From an uncultured Flavobacteriaceae bacterium (GTDB lineage: Bacteria; Bacteroidota; Bacteroidia; Flavobacteriales; Flavobacteriaceae), in the NCBI GenBank assembly GCA_947494565.1, contig CANLVG010000007.1:1-64000 (forward strand): a DNA stretch of 64,000 nucleotides, in the 5' to 3' direction. Below, piece after piece: positions 47,102 to 55,738 of this stretch (the stretch's first letter is position 1; the number at the start of each line of letters is the position of its first letter). The notes beneath the pieces were generated by a model. That model worked only from the letters and a program-made list of their open reading frames with translations, did no database searches and was not told the DNA's origin. Position numbers and translations under genes: made by a program.

Positions 47102-49513
47102 ATGAACACTAAAAAGAAACTATTATTTTATTTTTTCATAGGTATTGCACAATTGGGATATTCCCAATATAGGGTTTCGGGTACAGCTACAGATACTAGT
47201 GAATTACCCCTCGCATTTGCCAATATCCTTTTATTACAAGCGAACGACAGTACATTCGTATCAGGTGCCACTTCAGATGATAATGGTTCCTTCGAGCTCA
47301 ACGCTAAAACCCCTGGAGATTATATTGTCACAGTATCGGTCTTGGGCTTCAATACCTATACATCGTCTACTTTTATTTTATCGGATTCCCAATCGGAAAA
47401 AGAATTGGGCATTGTTCAGTTAACAGAGGGCGCTCTTGCACTCAATGAAGTTCAGGTTGTTGGCAGTCTCCCACTTATCGAAAGAAAAATCGACCGTTTG
47501 GTGGTCAACGTTGCCAACAAAGTAAATACGGCCGGAAGTTCAGCCCTAGAAATATTGGAAAGGTCTCCGGGTGTTGTCGTGAACCGACAAGGGAATTCCA
47601 TTGCCATGTTGGGCAAGGAGGGCGTAAACGTTATGGTCAATGGAAAACTTCAATATATGCCTAGGGATGCCCTCTTCAGTTACCTACAAGGTATGGATGC
47701 CGATAATATCCAATCCTTGGAATTGATTACCACACCTCCAGCGAATCTCGATGCACAGGGAAATGCAGGATATATCAATTTGGTACTTAAGAAAAACCCA
47801 GATGAAGGATTCAATGGCGGCTATTCTTTATCCGCTGGATATGGCCGTGGCGAAACAGGAAATGTTAGTTCCAACTTTAATTTTCGTAAAAACAAAATCA
47901 ACCTCTTTGGAAGTTATAGCTATCTGCATAACCGCCAAGAACAGTTCACATCGTTGGATAGAAGAACCGGAACAGGTATGAACTTCACGGAAACATTATT
48001 AACAAGCGACCGAAACCCGACGCGGAACAACCATAATTACAGGCTAGGATTAGATATTCAGATAAGCGAGCAAACCACCATAGGTGTGCTTTTCTCTGGA
48101 TATGGAAATAATTGGGATATGCACGCTACCAATAGGACCAATATTCGCCCTGCATCTGCACCTGATACACTTGCCATTTCGCAGAACGTCGAAGTGAACG
48201 ACTGGCAACATCTACAATCTAACCTTAACCTTACCCATAATTTTGAAAACGGGGCTACTTTAAATGCTGATTTTGATTATTTGGTATACGATAATCAGAA
48301 TCCGATAATCTATGACCTAAGATTTCAAGATGAAACAGGAAACGCTCTTTCAAATCAGAACCTGTTGAGCGAAAAAGATACACCTTTCAATATTCTGGTT
48401 GGTAAATTGGATTATGCCGTTCCTGTTGGCGAAAAGACAAAGTTGAGTGTGGGAGTAAAATACGTAACATCGGATTTTGAAAATAATGTTGCGTTATCGG
48501 ATAAGGGTGTCACGCTCCCAAATTTCACTTCCATAAGTGATTTGACCGAGAATATTTTCGCCCTCTATTCGCAACTGGACTATCAACTTTCCGAAAAAAC
48601 GACTTTGAAGGGAGGACTTCGTTACGAGAAATCCGATACGGAACTTAACTCTACCAATGGTGGTAACGTCGTCGACCGTAATCTCAACAACTTTTTCCCC
48701 AGCGTTTATTGGAATCAAAAAATAGGGGAATTGAGCAGTTTCAATCTATCGTACAGCAGACGAATCAACCGACCATCATTTAGCGACATGGCACCATTTG
48801 TCATCTTTTTAGACCCAAGGACATCATTCGGAGGGAACGCAGCATTACGACCTGCATTGGCCAATACGTTTCAAGCGGACTATACCAGAAAAAGCGTCAG
48901 TCTTTCCGCACAGTATACCGAAGAAGACTTTACCATTGTCGGTTTTCAGAACAGGTTTGACACTACTACCAATACACAACTTATTGTACCAGACAATTTG
49001 GGAGGTCAGAAAACTGCATCCTTGACCTTATCGTTTCCTATCAAAGTAAATGATTGGTGGAAAATGCGCTATTTCTCAACGGTGCTATGGCAAGAATCGA
49101 CTACTGTTGAAGATTTGGGCACTTTCACTTTTGACCAGACCAATTTCAGGGTAAATGGAAATCAGACCTTTACTCTTGGAAATGACTATACCGCTGAACT
49201 ATCGGGGTTCTATCAGACCCGTTCTTTGGTCGGTAACGTAAAATTTGAACCACTTGGTATCCTGAATTTTGGAATACAGAAAAAATTCAAGGGTGGAAGT
49301 AGATTAGCGTTTAATGTCTCCGATATTTTCAATTCGTTGGAAAGGATTGGAATTACTGATCTTCCAGAAGAAAATATTTATATCGAACGTGCTTTTGATT
49401 TTAGCCAACGAACTTTCAAACTTACCTATTCCGCAACATTCGGGAACAAAGGCGTCAAAAAAGAACGAAATAGAAAGACAGGTGCTGATGAAGAAAAAGG
49501 CAGGGTAAACTAA
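47102..49513 (+). CDS. TonB-dependent outer-membrane receptor (carboxypeptidase-regulatory type)
   Basis: The 803-residue protein has a signal peptide (1-21), an N-terminal carboxypeptidase-regulatory-like domain (about 24-105; YRVSGTATDTSELPLAFANI), a plug domain (about 115-225; LNEVQVVGSLPLIERKIDRL, AGYINLVLKKN) and an outer-membrane barrel to the end (SYSRRINRPSFSDMAPF, GGLRYEKSDTE). No SusD partner follows, so it belongs to the outer-membrane beta-barrel family rather than a classic SusCD pair. The secreted ConA-like gene follows 29 bases later. Confidence 0.88.
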   Translation: MNTKKKLLFYFFIGIAQLGYSQYRVSGTATDTSELPLAFANILLLQANDSTFVSGATSDDNGSFELNAKTPGDYIVTVSVLGFNTYTSSTFILSDSQSEKELGIVQLTEGALALNEVQVVGSLPLIERKIDRLVVNVANKVNTAGSSALEILERSPGVVVNRQGNSIAMLGKEGVNVMVNGKLQYMPRDALFSYLQGMDADNIQSLELITTPPANLDAQGNAGYINLVLKKNPDEGFNGGYSLSAGYGRGETGNVSSNFNFRKNKINLFGSYSYLHNRQEQFTSLDRRTGTGMNFTETLLTSDRNPTRNNHNYRLGLDIQISEQTTIGVLFSGYGNNWDMHATNRTNIRPASAPDTLAISQNVEVNDWQHLQSNLNLTHNFENGATLNADFDYLVYDNQNPIIYDLRFQDETGNALSNQNLLSEKDTPFNILVGKLDYAVPVGEKTKLSVGVKYVTSDFENNVALSDKGVTLPNFTSISDLTENIFALYSQLDYQLSEKTTLKGGLRYEKSDTELNSTNGGNVVDRNLNNFFPSVYWNQKIGELSSFNLSYSRRINRPSFSDMAPFVIFLDPRTSFGGNAALRPALANTFQADYTRKSVSLSAQYTEEDFTIVGFQNRFDTTTNTQLIVPDNLGGQKTASLTLSFPIKVNDWWKMRYFSTVLWQESTTVEDLGTFTFDQTNFRVNGNQTFTLGNDYTAELSGFYQTRSLVGNVKFEPLGILNFGIQKKFKGGSRLAFNVSDIFNSLERIGITDLPEENIYIERAFDFSQRTFKLTYSATFGNKGVKKERNRKTGADEEKGRVN

Positions 49514-49542
49514 ATTTAATCTAACGTTATATTTATACTATC

Positions 49543-50646
49543 ATGAAATTAAAACACATTATTTTATTCGGCTCGATGTTAGTCATCGGGTCACTGAACG
49601 CGCAGAACAAAAAAATAGCTGACTTTAGCGCGGATGCCTGGCATATAGATGCGAAAAATCACTCATTAACCGAATATAAGGGAAAACAAGCCCTGTTTCT
49701 TGACCAAGGAAAAGCGCGGCTGAAAAATTCAAGTTTTAAAAATGGGATTATCGAGTACGACATCAATTTTGGGCAAGAACGAAACTTTGCAGGCGTACAT
49801 TTTCATATTCAAGATGAGCTAAATTATGAGGAATACTATCTAAGGCCACACCAGTCTGGGAATCCCGATGCCATGCAATACACTCCAGTAGTAAATGGTA
49901 ATGCAGCTTGGCAACTCTATTCGGGCGAAGGCTTTTGGTCTTCAATAGCACATAGATTTGGAGAATGGATGCACATAAAACTTATCGTATCGCGTAATAA
50001 AATGGATGTGTTCATCGACGATATGGAAAAACCTATTCTTCATGTGAGCGAACTCAAATTAGGCAGTATATCGGGCGGACTGGGTTTCGGAACTTTTCTA
50101 GGCTCGGCCTATTACGCCAATCTTACCTACGAAGAAATACAAGAACCTAAGCTTGTTACCAAAGCTACCGAAACGATACAATTAGCTCTCGGAACGATTT
50201 TAGATTGGAAAGTGTCCGAAGCATTTCCCGATACCAAGTTAACTGGCATAGTTTCTTTGACAACGTTAAATATTCCAATCGAAAAAAGCTTAAAAGTGGA
50301 TGCTAGCGGAATACTAAACCTTTCTCATGTTTCCAAGGTAAGTGATGAAACGAACACGATACTGGCAAAGCTCGAAATTGATTCCGCTATAGACCAATTG
50401 AAAAAAATCGACTTTGGTTATAGCGACAAGGTAACCCTATTCGTTAACGGAAAACCGATATACCATGGCGACAATAGTTTTAGAAGTAGGGACTATAGGT
50501 ATCTGGGAAGTATAGGCTATTTTGATACCGTATATCTAGACCTAAAGAAAGGCAAAAATGAAATTGTTTTTGCGGCAACCGAAAAAATGGGCGGTTGGGG
50601 CGTCATGGCACGGCTACCTGATGTTGATGAATTAAACATAGATTAA
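49543..50646 (+). CDS. secreted ConA/LamG-like protein
   Basis: The 367-residue protein has a signal peptide (MKLKHIILFGSMLVIGSLNA-Q). Residues 25-195 look like a concanavalin-type sandwich of the DUF1080/LamG kind (GIIEYDINFGQERNFAGVHFHIQ, YYLRPHQSGNPDAMQY, WMHIKLIVSRNKMDVFIDD). Residues 210-365 form a second beta domain (VTLFVNGKPIYHGDNSFRSRD). It probably binds glycans. It is co-transcribed with the TonB-dependent receptor. Confidence 0.75.
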   Translation: MKLKHIILFGSMLVIGSLNAQNKKIADFSADAWHIDAKNHSLTEYKGKQALFLDQGKARLKNSSFKNGIIEYDINFGQERNFAGVHFHIQDELNYEEYYLRPHQSGNPDAMQYTPVVNGNAAWQLYSGEGFWSSIAHRFGEWMHIKLIVSRNKMDVFIDDMEKPILHVSELKLGSISGGLGFGTFLGSAYYANLTYEEIQEPKLVTKATETIQLALGTILDWKVSEAFPDTKLTGIVSLTTLNIPIEKSLKVDASGILNLSHVSKVSDETNTILAKLEIDSAIDQLKKIDFGYSDKVTLFVNGKPIYHGDNSFRSRDYRYLGSIGYFDTVYLDLKKGKNEIVFAATEKMGGWGVMARLPDVDELNID

Positions 50647-50725
50647 TGGCGATGTCCGTTCAAGATGGAAAGACGGTCAAATCATCCGTGAAAAATTTTA
50701 CTATAACTCTTAAAATTAAAAAATT

Positions 50726-51171
50726 ATGAAAATCAAATTATTTAAAAGAAATGATTCTTACATAGGACTTATATTAAGAGCTACACTTGCAATTGTCTTT
50801 TTCCACACGGAGCTCAAAAGCTTTTTGATTGGTTTGGAGGTTATGGCTTTTCCGGTACAATGGGATTTTTTACCGAAACGGTCGGATTACCTTGGAATGT
50901 CGAATTCTTGGTAATCATATTTTAAACTATTGGAGCAATGGCATTATTAGTGAGTTTTGCAAAAAGAATTGTTGCATTCTGTTATATTCTACTTGCACTT
51001 GGAATTACATTTACCTCTCACTTTGAAAACGGGTTCTTTATGAACTGGTTTGATAATCAAGCTGGAGAAGGCTATGAATACTTCATCTTTTGGATTGGAA
51101 TTGCAATAGCATTAACAATTACTGGAGGTGGAAAATATTCAAGCGACATGAGTATGAAAGTGAACTTATAA
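50726..51171 (+). pseudogene. DoxX family membrane protein, broken by a frameshift and a stop
   Basis: The reading [20 protein letters not shown] starts normally. One base is lost near 50803 (expected [20 protein letters not shown], seen only after shifting frame). After the shift the DoxX sequence continues until an in-frame TAA at 50923-50925, where a glutamate is expected. It resumes as GAMALLVSFAKRIVAFCYI to the stop at 51171, including the FENGFFMNWFDNQAGEGYEYFI motif. Both lesions are clear. The end lies 6 bases before an attC-like element. Confidence 0.8.
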
Positions 51172-51177
51172 AGCCTG

Positions 51178-51279
51178 TGCGCCTAACGTATAAAAAAATA
51201 GGGCAGATAGTGCTTAAACAAACGCTTGTTCGTGTCCGCGTGGTCGCCCTGCTTTCACTAGACGTTAGCAATAATTTGT
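51178..51279 (+). repeat. attC-like palindromic cassette element H
   Basis: The left arm has GCCTAAC (51181-51187), a spacer, then AATAGGGC. The right arm has GCCCTGCTTTC, then GTTAGC (51264-51269) followed by AATAATTT, the same tail as element A. Here the left box fits the integron R'' consensus RYYYAAC. It follows the DoxX pseudogene. Confidence 0.65.
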
Positions 51280-51331
51280 TAGCTTTTTTGATTTCAGACG
51301 ACGTACTATTCTTAATCGCTTAATTAAAAAA

Positions 51332-51725
51332 ATGAAAACAAAAATAGTAATGACCTCAAGTTCCATGCTCTTAGCTGGTATTGGAATCCTTTTTTCTTTT
51401 TTTACCAAATGAGATAATAGAATACCTAAATGTTGAATCGAACATCATTACAATACTATTTTTGAATTTATTGAGTGCATTATATTTGGGTTTTGGAATT
51501 TTAAATTGGATGGCAAAAGGAACGCTAATTGGAGGAATATATAATAAGCCAATCGCCATCGGAAATTTAATGCATTTTGGAGTTGGTGCGATTGCATTGA
51601 TTAAAGTTCTTTCCAATATCCAAACACATCCAGAAATTATTATTTCACTCACAGTAGCATACCTTATTTTTGCGATGCTCTTTACCTATGTCTTTTTAAC
51701 TAACCCGACAAAAACAGAAAGTTGA
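51332..51725 (+). pseudogene. small membrane protein gene with a frameshift in a T7 run
   Basis: From the ATG at 51332 the frame reads MKTKIVMTSSSMLLAGIGIL and stops at 51410. Removing one T from the run of seven at 51397-51403 joins this to LPNEIIEYLNVESNIITILF, continuing to 51725. The whole would be about 130 residues with four membrane helices. It could be a true pseudogene, a slippage (phase-variable) gene, or a sequencing error. The family is unknown. Confidence 0.65.
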
Positions 51726-51820
51726 AAAACTAATGCTGATATGTGTGAGTTAATGTTTTATACCCATCTAGTGCACGAATAGTCTGCTGTTGATAAGATT
51801 CAATATGACCTTTGCATTAT

Positions 51821-52032
51821 TCATATAATATCGTAACGAATGAAATAATTCTAAAATTCACTTGGCGAGAAAACAATGTAACTGTAGATTGGCCTTTCGT
51901 TGTTTTTTAAAAGTACGTCTATCTGATGGTAAGATCATTCGTTATAATGAATATTGGGGTACTGAAGATACTTTAAAAAAAATAGGAATTAAGACCTGGG
52001 GACCTTTGCCAGAATATGCAAAGTCTAAATAA
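51821..52032 (+). pseudogene. remnant of an NTF2/SnoaL-like gene
   Basis: The frame at 51821 reads SYNIVTNEIILKFTWRENN and then DWPFVVF. After a one-base shift near 51908 it reads LKVRLSDGKIIRYNEYWGTE to a double stop at 52030. The motif VRLSDGKIxRYNEYWD is typical of the C-terminus of SnoaL-type NTF2 proteins. The N-terminal half is gone. The rest of the gap 51726-52187 shows nothing recognisable. Confidence 0.55.
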
Positions 52033-52187
52033 TAAGGTTCAAACAATTTAAAGTTTAGATGAATTTTCTCCCTATTCCAATCGTATACAATTAGTTTTTA
52101 TCGATTTATCAAAATAGGGTAGTTGATTAATACACAATAGGAAGTTTATATCCTACATGGCATACATCTCATGAAAAACCAGAAGAA

Positions 52188-52589
52188 ATGAATCCAAAAA
52201 CCACAATTAAAACTATGCTCTATCTATTGGTAGCGGTAATACTTTTTCATTTATGTATTCTGCTAAAAATAGTTCCCTATGAAATTACTTGGGGAGGAAG
52301 ATTAAAAAACGATTTCCAGATGTATATTTTTGAAACCATTTCAATACTAATCAATCTATTTCTATTTTCAATCCTATTGATAAAAGGAACGTATTTAAAA
52401 GAGTTTATACCAATGAAAATTGTGAATATTATTTTATGGATTTTCTTTATACTATTTGGATTGAATACTCTTGGAAATATTTTAGCTGAAACCAATTTTG
52501 AGAAATTTTTTACGCTATTGACATTAGCTTTTTCAATTTTAATATGGATAATTCTCAGTAAAAAAAACGAGCGCACCACAAAGAACTGA
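52188..52589 (+). CDS. small four-helix membrane protein, unknown function
   Basis: The 133-residue protein has predicted helices at about 9-27, 44-66, 77-97 and 105-123, and a charged C-terminus (SKKNERTTKN). No family is recognised. It stands alone, 218 bases ahead of the TetR gene, in a very A+T-rich stretch. Small four-helix proteins of this kind are common in the cassette array at the left end. Confidence 0.6.
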   Translation: MNPKTTIKTMLYLLVAVILFHLCILLKIVPYEITWGGRLKNDFQMYIFETISILINLFLFSILLIKGTYLKEFIPMKIVNIILWIFFILFGLNTLGNILAETNFEKFFTLLTLAFSILIWIILSKKNERTTKN

Positions 52590-52761
52590 GCAAAAAAATG
52601 AACAATTAAAGGATTGTTTAAAGTGGTTAATTCGATTTTTTTACCATTTATTAATTTAGACATATAAGTAGGATTTCATCAATGATGCTATCCAATTGTT
52701 ATGCAACATTATCTAGAACTCAATGTAGCTATTACAAGTATTATATTTTGATAATAATTTT

Positions 52762-52779
52762 TTACCGAACGTTTGGTAA
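52762..52779. promoter_or_regulatory. TetR operator upstream of the TetR gene
   Basis: TTACCGAACGTTTGGTAA is an 18-base palindrome with a single mismatched pair, 28 bases before the TetR start. The same core recurs at 53393-53406 in front of the DsrE gene. This strongly suggests the regulator at 52808 binds both sites. Confidence 0.75.
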
Positions 52780-52807
52780 AAAAAATATTAATTTATACAT
52801 TCGTAGT

Positions 52808-53371
52808 ATGAGACCACAAAAAGTGAATGATACTAATTTGATTGAAGGACTAATGGAAGTACTTCAAGCCAAGGGGTATGATGGCGCTAGCCTTAATGAG
52901 TTTGCCCAAGTATCCAACTTAAAAAAAGCAAGTTTATATCATCGTTTTCCTAATGGAAAAAAGGAAATTGCCATGGCCGTTTTAAATTTTATTGGAGAAT
53001 GGACACAGAAAAATTTTCTTGACTTTCTAAGTGATAATTCTATAAACCAAGAAGAGAGACTTGACCACGCCATTAGCAATATTGATTCTATGTATGAAGG
53101 AGGAGAAAAGATTTGCATCTTAAGAGCACTATCAATGGAATCCAACTTTGAGTTATTTGGAGCTAAAATCAATGAAATAATGACATTATGGATTGATGGT
53201 TTTTATAATCTAGGATTAGCTTTTGGTCTTAACCAGAAGGATGCAAGGGACAAAGCAGAGCAAACCTTAATATTAGTGCAAGGTAGTTTAGTGGTTTCAA
53301 AAGGAATGTCAACCGTATCTCCATTTCAACAGGCTCTTAAGTCAATTCGTCAAATGTATATCAAGGCGTAA
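52808..53371 (+). CDS. TetR/AcrR family transcriptional regulator
   Basis: The 187-residue protein has an N-terminal HTH (about 8-55; GYDGASLNEFAQVSNLKKASLYHRFPNG, a TetR signature) and a TetR_C-type ligand domain. I chose the ATG at 52808, not an upstream in-frame ATG, because the operator lies at 52762-52779. It is followed by a second operator and the DsrE and flavin-barrel genes, so the three form a self-contained regulated unit. Confidence 0.88.
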   Translation: MRPQKVNDTNLIEGLMEVLQAKGYDGASLNEFAQVSNLKKASLYHRFPNGKKEIAMAVLNFIGEWTQKNFLDFLSDNSINQEERLDHAISNIDSMYEGGEKICILRALSMESNFELFGAKINEIMTLWIDGFYNLGLAFGLNQKDARDKAEQTLILVQGSLVVSKGMSTVSPFQQALKSIRQMYIKA

Positions 53372-53390
53372 AAAAATTTATACAATGAAA

Positions 53391-53410
53391 TTACCGAACG
53401 TTCGGTCTAA
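53391..53410. promoter_or_regulatory. TetR operator upstream of the DsrE gene
   Basis: It contains the perfect 14-base palindrome ACCGAACGTTCGGT (53393-53406), flanked as TTACCGAACGTTCGGTCTAA. It matches the palindrome at 52762 and lies 18 bases before the DsrE start codon. Confidence 0.78.
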
Positions 53411-53428
53411 TTAATTGAATTCAAACAA

Positions 53429-53794
53429 ATGAAAAAAACAGCAATTGTGATCCTGTCGGATCCAAAATCTGGCTCTGAAGAAGCCATGGGACGAGTATTT
53501 AATGCATTAGGTGTTGCATTGGATTGTAAAACACAAGAAGAGGAAGTTGTAGTACTTTTCCAAGGAACTGGCACAAGATGGCCTAAAGAACTACAGGATA
53601 AGAATCATCCTGTTCATGGTCTTTATGAAGCGGTAAAAGATAAAGTAAAAGGTGTGTCATCTGGTTGTGCTGATGTATTTGGTGCAGATTCTGCTGGACA
53701 CGAACTCATAAAAGAGAATCCAGTACCAGGAACTACCGGTCTACCAAGTTTTGTCAACATGCAAAATAATGGTTATACCGTTTTAACTTTTTAA
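53429..53794 (+). CDS. DsrE family protein
   Basis: The 121-residue protein has a DsrE/DsrF-like fold: KTAIVILSDPKSGSEEAMGRVFNAL, an EEVVVLFQGTGTRW strand, and a conserved cysteine in GVSSGCADVFGA. The family handles persulfide or sulfur transfer. It sits under a TetR operator and ends in a strong terminator. Neighbouring flavin-barrel and tautomerase genes point to redox or xenobiotic response (inference). Confidence 0.82.
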   Translation: MKKTAIVILSDPKSGSEEAMGRVFNALGVALDCKTQEEEVVVLFQGTGTRWPKELQDKNHPVHGLYEAVKDKVKGVSSGCADVFGADSAGHELIKENPVPGTTGLPSFVNMQNNGYTVLTF

Positions 53795-53802
53795 ACTCTT
53801 CT

Positions 53803-53838
53803 ACCTGTCAAGTTGAAATGACTTGACAGGTTTTTTTT
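53803..53838 (+). terminator. rho-independent terminator after the DsrE gene
   Basis: ACCTGTCAAGT (53803-53813) and ACTTGACAGGT (53821-53831) form an 11-base perfect stem with a 7-base loop, followed by eight T. Confidence 0.85.
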
Positions 53839-53850
53839 GAATATTATCTT

Positions 53851-54774
53851 ATGAAAAGTCCATTCCATAAAGGAGAACTAACAATACAAAAAGAGCTTGG
53901 CACAGAAAAAATAGCGGAATCCGTTGGAAGGCTCATTTTAGACAAAATACAAGATAGGGTAATACCATTTCTCAAAACACAATCTTCTGTTTTTATAAGT
54001 AGCATTGACGAGCACAATCAAGTTTGGGTTTCCGTTCTTTTGGGAGAGAAAAATATGATAGAGATATTAGATGAAAGAAAGCTCTCAATTCATACAAAAT
54101 CTACCAACAAAGAGGATCATGATATTTTATTTTCAAATTTAATTTCAAACAAAGAAGTGGGGTTATTGTTTATTGACCTGGCAACAAGAGTTCGGTATCG
54201 TATTAACGGTGTAGCTGACCCAATCAAAGAATCAATTGATATTTCAGTTGAGCAGGCATATCCCAATTGTCCAAAATATATTCAGCGTAGAAGGATTCCC
54301 ATTTTAGATAGCCGCCCATTCAAAAAATCAAGAAAAGAATTTGGAACTACGTTAAATAAAAAAATAACAGATTGGATTCTAAATGCAGATACCTTCTTTG
54401 TTGGTAGTATGAATTCAAATAATCGACTTGATGTATCCCATAGAGGTGGAAATCCCGGATTTATTGAAATTATTTATGGTCATACGTTAAAAATACCTGA
54501 TTATAAAGGGAATAATTTATTTAATACTTTAGGGAATTTCGTAGAAAACCCTGCAACGGGGCTATTATTTATTGACTTTAATACAGGTTCTATTTTACAG
54601 CTTACTGGAGAATCTAAACTCCTTTTTGACCAGAATCTACCAGACGACTTGATAAAAACCGACAAAACTGGTCGATATTGGACATTCGAGTATCATCAAT
54701 GGATGATAACAATAAATGACCATCCAAATGAATGGGAATTCATCGACAACTCCCCTTTTAACCCTACCTTTTGA
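53851..54774 (+). CDS. pyridoxamine 5'-phosphate oxidase-family (flavin split-barrel) protein
   Basis: The 307-residue protein has two FMN-binding split-barrel-like halves: SSVFISSIDEHNQVWVSVLLG and VGLLFIDLATRVRYRINGVA, then ADTFFVGSMNSNNRLDVSHRGG and TGLLFIDFNTGSILQLTGES. CPKYIQRR is a family motif. Such proteins reduce or bind flavin, F420 or heme; no substrate can be named. The terminator after the DsrE gene partly separates the two, so readthrough or its own promoter is needed. Confidence 0.82.
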   Translation: MKSPFHKGELTIQKELGTEKIAESVGRLILDKIQDRVIPFLKTQSSVFISSIDEHNQVWVSVLLGEKNMIEILDERKLSIHTKSTNKEDHDILFSNLISNKEVGLLFIDLATRVRYRINGVADPIKESIDISVEQAYPNCPKYIQRRRIPILDSRPFKKSRKEFGTTLNKKITDWILNADTFFVGSMNSNNRLDVSHRGGNPGFIEIIYGHTLKIPDYKGNNLFNTLGNFVENPATGLLFIDFNTGSILQLTGESKLLFDQNLPDDLIKTDKTGRYWTFEYHQWMITINDHPNEWEFIDNSPFNPTF

Positions 54775-54797
54775 CACTCTTTTTCTGGTTAAAACGA

Positions 54798-54938
54798 TTG
54801 CATGACAACGTATAAAATCAATAGCTATATAAGGTGTAAATTCAAAGTTCTATAATTTTCAATTTAGTATATTGCTTTATCCTATGTAATTCCACTTTAT
54901 ACGCTACTGTTCTTATACTAAACGCTTAGTGTACTTTT
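54798..54938 (+). repeat. attC-like palindromic cassette element I
   Basis: The left arm is GACAAC (54804-54809), then TATAAAATCAATAGC. The right arm is GCTACTGTTCTTATA, then AAACGCTTAG (54921-54930). The inner boxes pair over about 12 of 15 positions. The right arm GCTACTGTTCTTATACTAAA is almost the same as that of element C (2207-2226). The outer right box is worn (GCTTAG for GTTAGC). Confidence 0.6.
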
Positions 54939-55003
54939 GCGTAAGCCACTCGCAGATGAATTCTACTTTTTGTTCCATAGTCGTTGTTACTTTCCAAGGC
55001 ATG

Positions 55004-55029
55004 ATAAATTGTTTTATCAAACAATTTAT
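55004..55029. promoter_or_regulatory. 26-base palindrome upstream of a Crp/Fnr-type gene
   Basis: ATAAATTGTTT - TATC - AAACAATTTAT is a perfect 11-base inverted repeat, 74 bases before the start at 55103. It may be an operator for the Crp/Fnr-type regulator or a hairpin. The rest of 54939-55102 shows no gene. Confidence 0.45.
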
Positions 55030-55102
55030 AAATCTCAAAAGTGTAAACTATGTCCCTTTAACTCTGTAAACTATCTGCCAATGAACATTAAAAAAGGTAC
55101 AC

Positions 55103-55663
55103 TTGAAAAAACTTCTATCAGAAATATATAAAGTAAATAATAAAATTCTAGATGAATATATATCATATTGGACTGAATACTCAATACCAAAAAAAACTAT
55201 TATTACTGAATCTGGGAAAACTGAACGCTACATATATTTTGTAGAAGAAGGAATTCAAAAATCATACTATTTAAATGAAGGAAAAGAACATATAATGTTT
55301 TTCGCTTATAATCCCTCATTTAGTGGCGTCATGGAGTCTTTTCTAACTCAAACACCTTCAAGATATTACCTGGAAACAATTACTGATAGTAAATTAAGAC
55401 GGTTATCTTATAAAAAACATAGTGAACTAATACAAGAAAATAGAGAACTCGAAACTCTTTTTAGAAAAATTACAGAACAATTTTTATTAGGTATTATAGA
55501 GAGACATCATCACTTAATGGCTTTCAATACTGAAACTCGTTTCAAAGAATTTACAAAGAGAAGTCCACACTTACTAAATATGATTCCTCATAAAGATATT
55601 GCTTCATATTTACGAATCGACCCAACTAATTTCAGCAAGTTAATTAACACTATCAAATTTTGA
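55103..55663 (+). CDS. Crp/Fnr family transcriptional regulator
   Basis: The 186-residue protein has a TTG start with AAAAAGG 5 bases upstream; no usable ATG is in frame. It has an N-terminal cNMP-binding-type barrel (about 20-120; TIITESGKTERYIYFVEEGIQ) and a C-terminal HTH (HKDIASYLRIDPTNFSKLINTIKF). It lacks clear cAMP-contact residues. An FNR-like palindrome TTGGT-N4-ACCAA follows just after the stop, ahead of the NTF2-fold gene, suggesting local control. Confidence 0.8.
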   Translation: MKKLLSEIYKVNNKILDEYISYWTEYSIPKKTIITESGKTERYIYFVEEGIQKSYYLNEGKEHIMFFAYNPSFSGVMESFLTQTPSRYYLETITDSKLRRLSYKKHSELIQENRELETLFRKITEQFLLGIIERHHHLMAFNTETRFKEFTKRSPHLLNMIPHKDIASYLRIDPTNFSKLINTIKF

Positions 55664-55687
55664 AATTCTTGGTTTTTACCAAGAATT
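55664..55687. promoter_or_regulatory. palindrome with FNR-like geometry (or hairpin)
   Basis: AATTCTTGGT - TTTT - ACCAAGAATT is a perfect 10-base inverted repeat. Its core TTGGT-N4-ACCAA (55670-55683) has the TTG-N8-CAA geometry of Crp/Fnr sites. A -7-like GAATTTCG lies 35 bases from the core start, similar to the sites at 57647 and 59182. It could also end transcription of the regulator, though it lacks a + strand T-run. Confidence 0.45.
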
Positions 55688-55738
55688 AAAACATCTATAA
55701 TTCTGAATTTCGTCTCATCATCGATTTAAAAGAAAATT

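Noticed and set aside
54937-55131. A 64-codon frame overlapping the start of the Crp/Fnr-type gene
   Set aside because: It begins inside the right arm of a repeat, lacks family features and conflicts with the well-supported gene.
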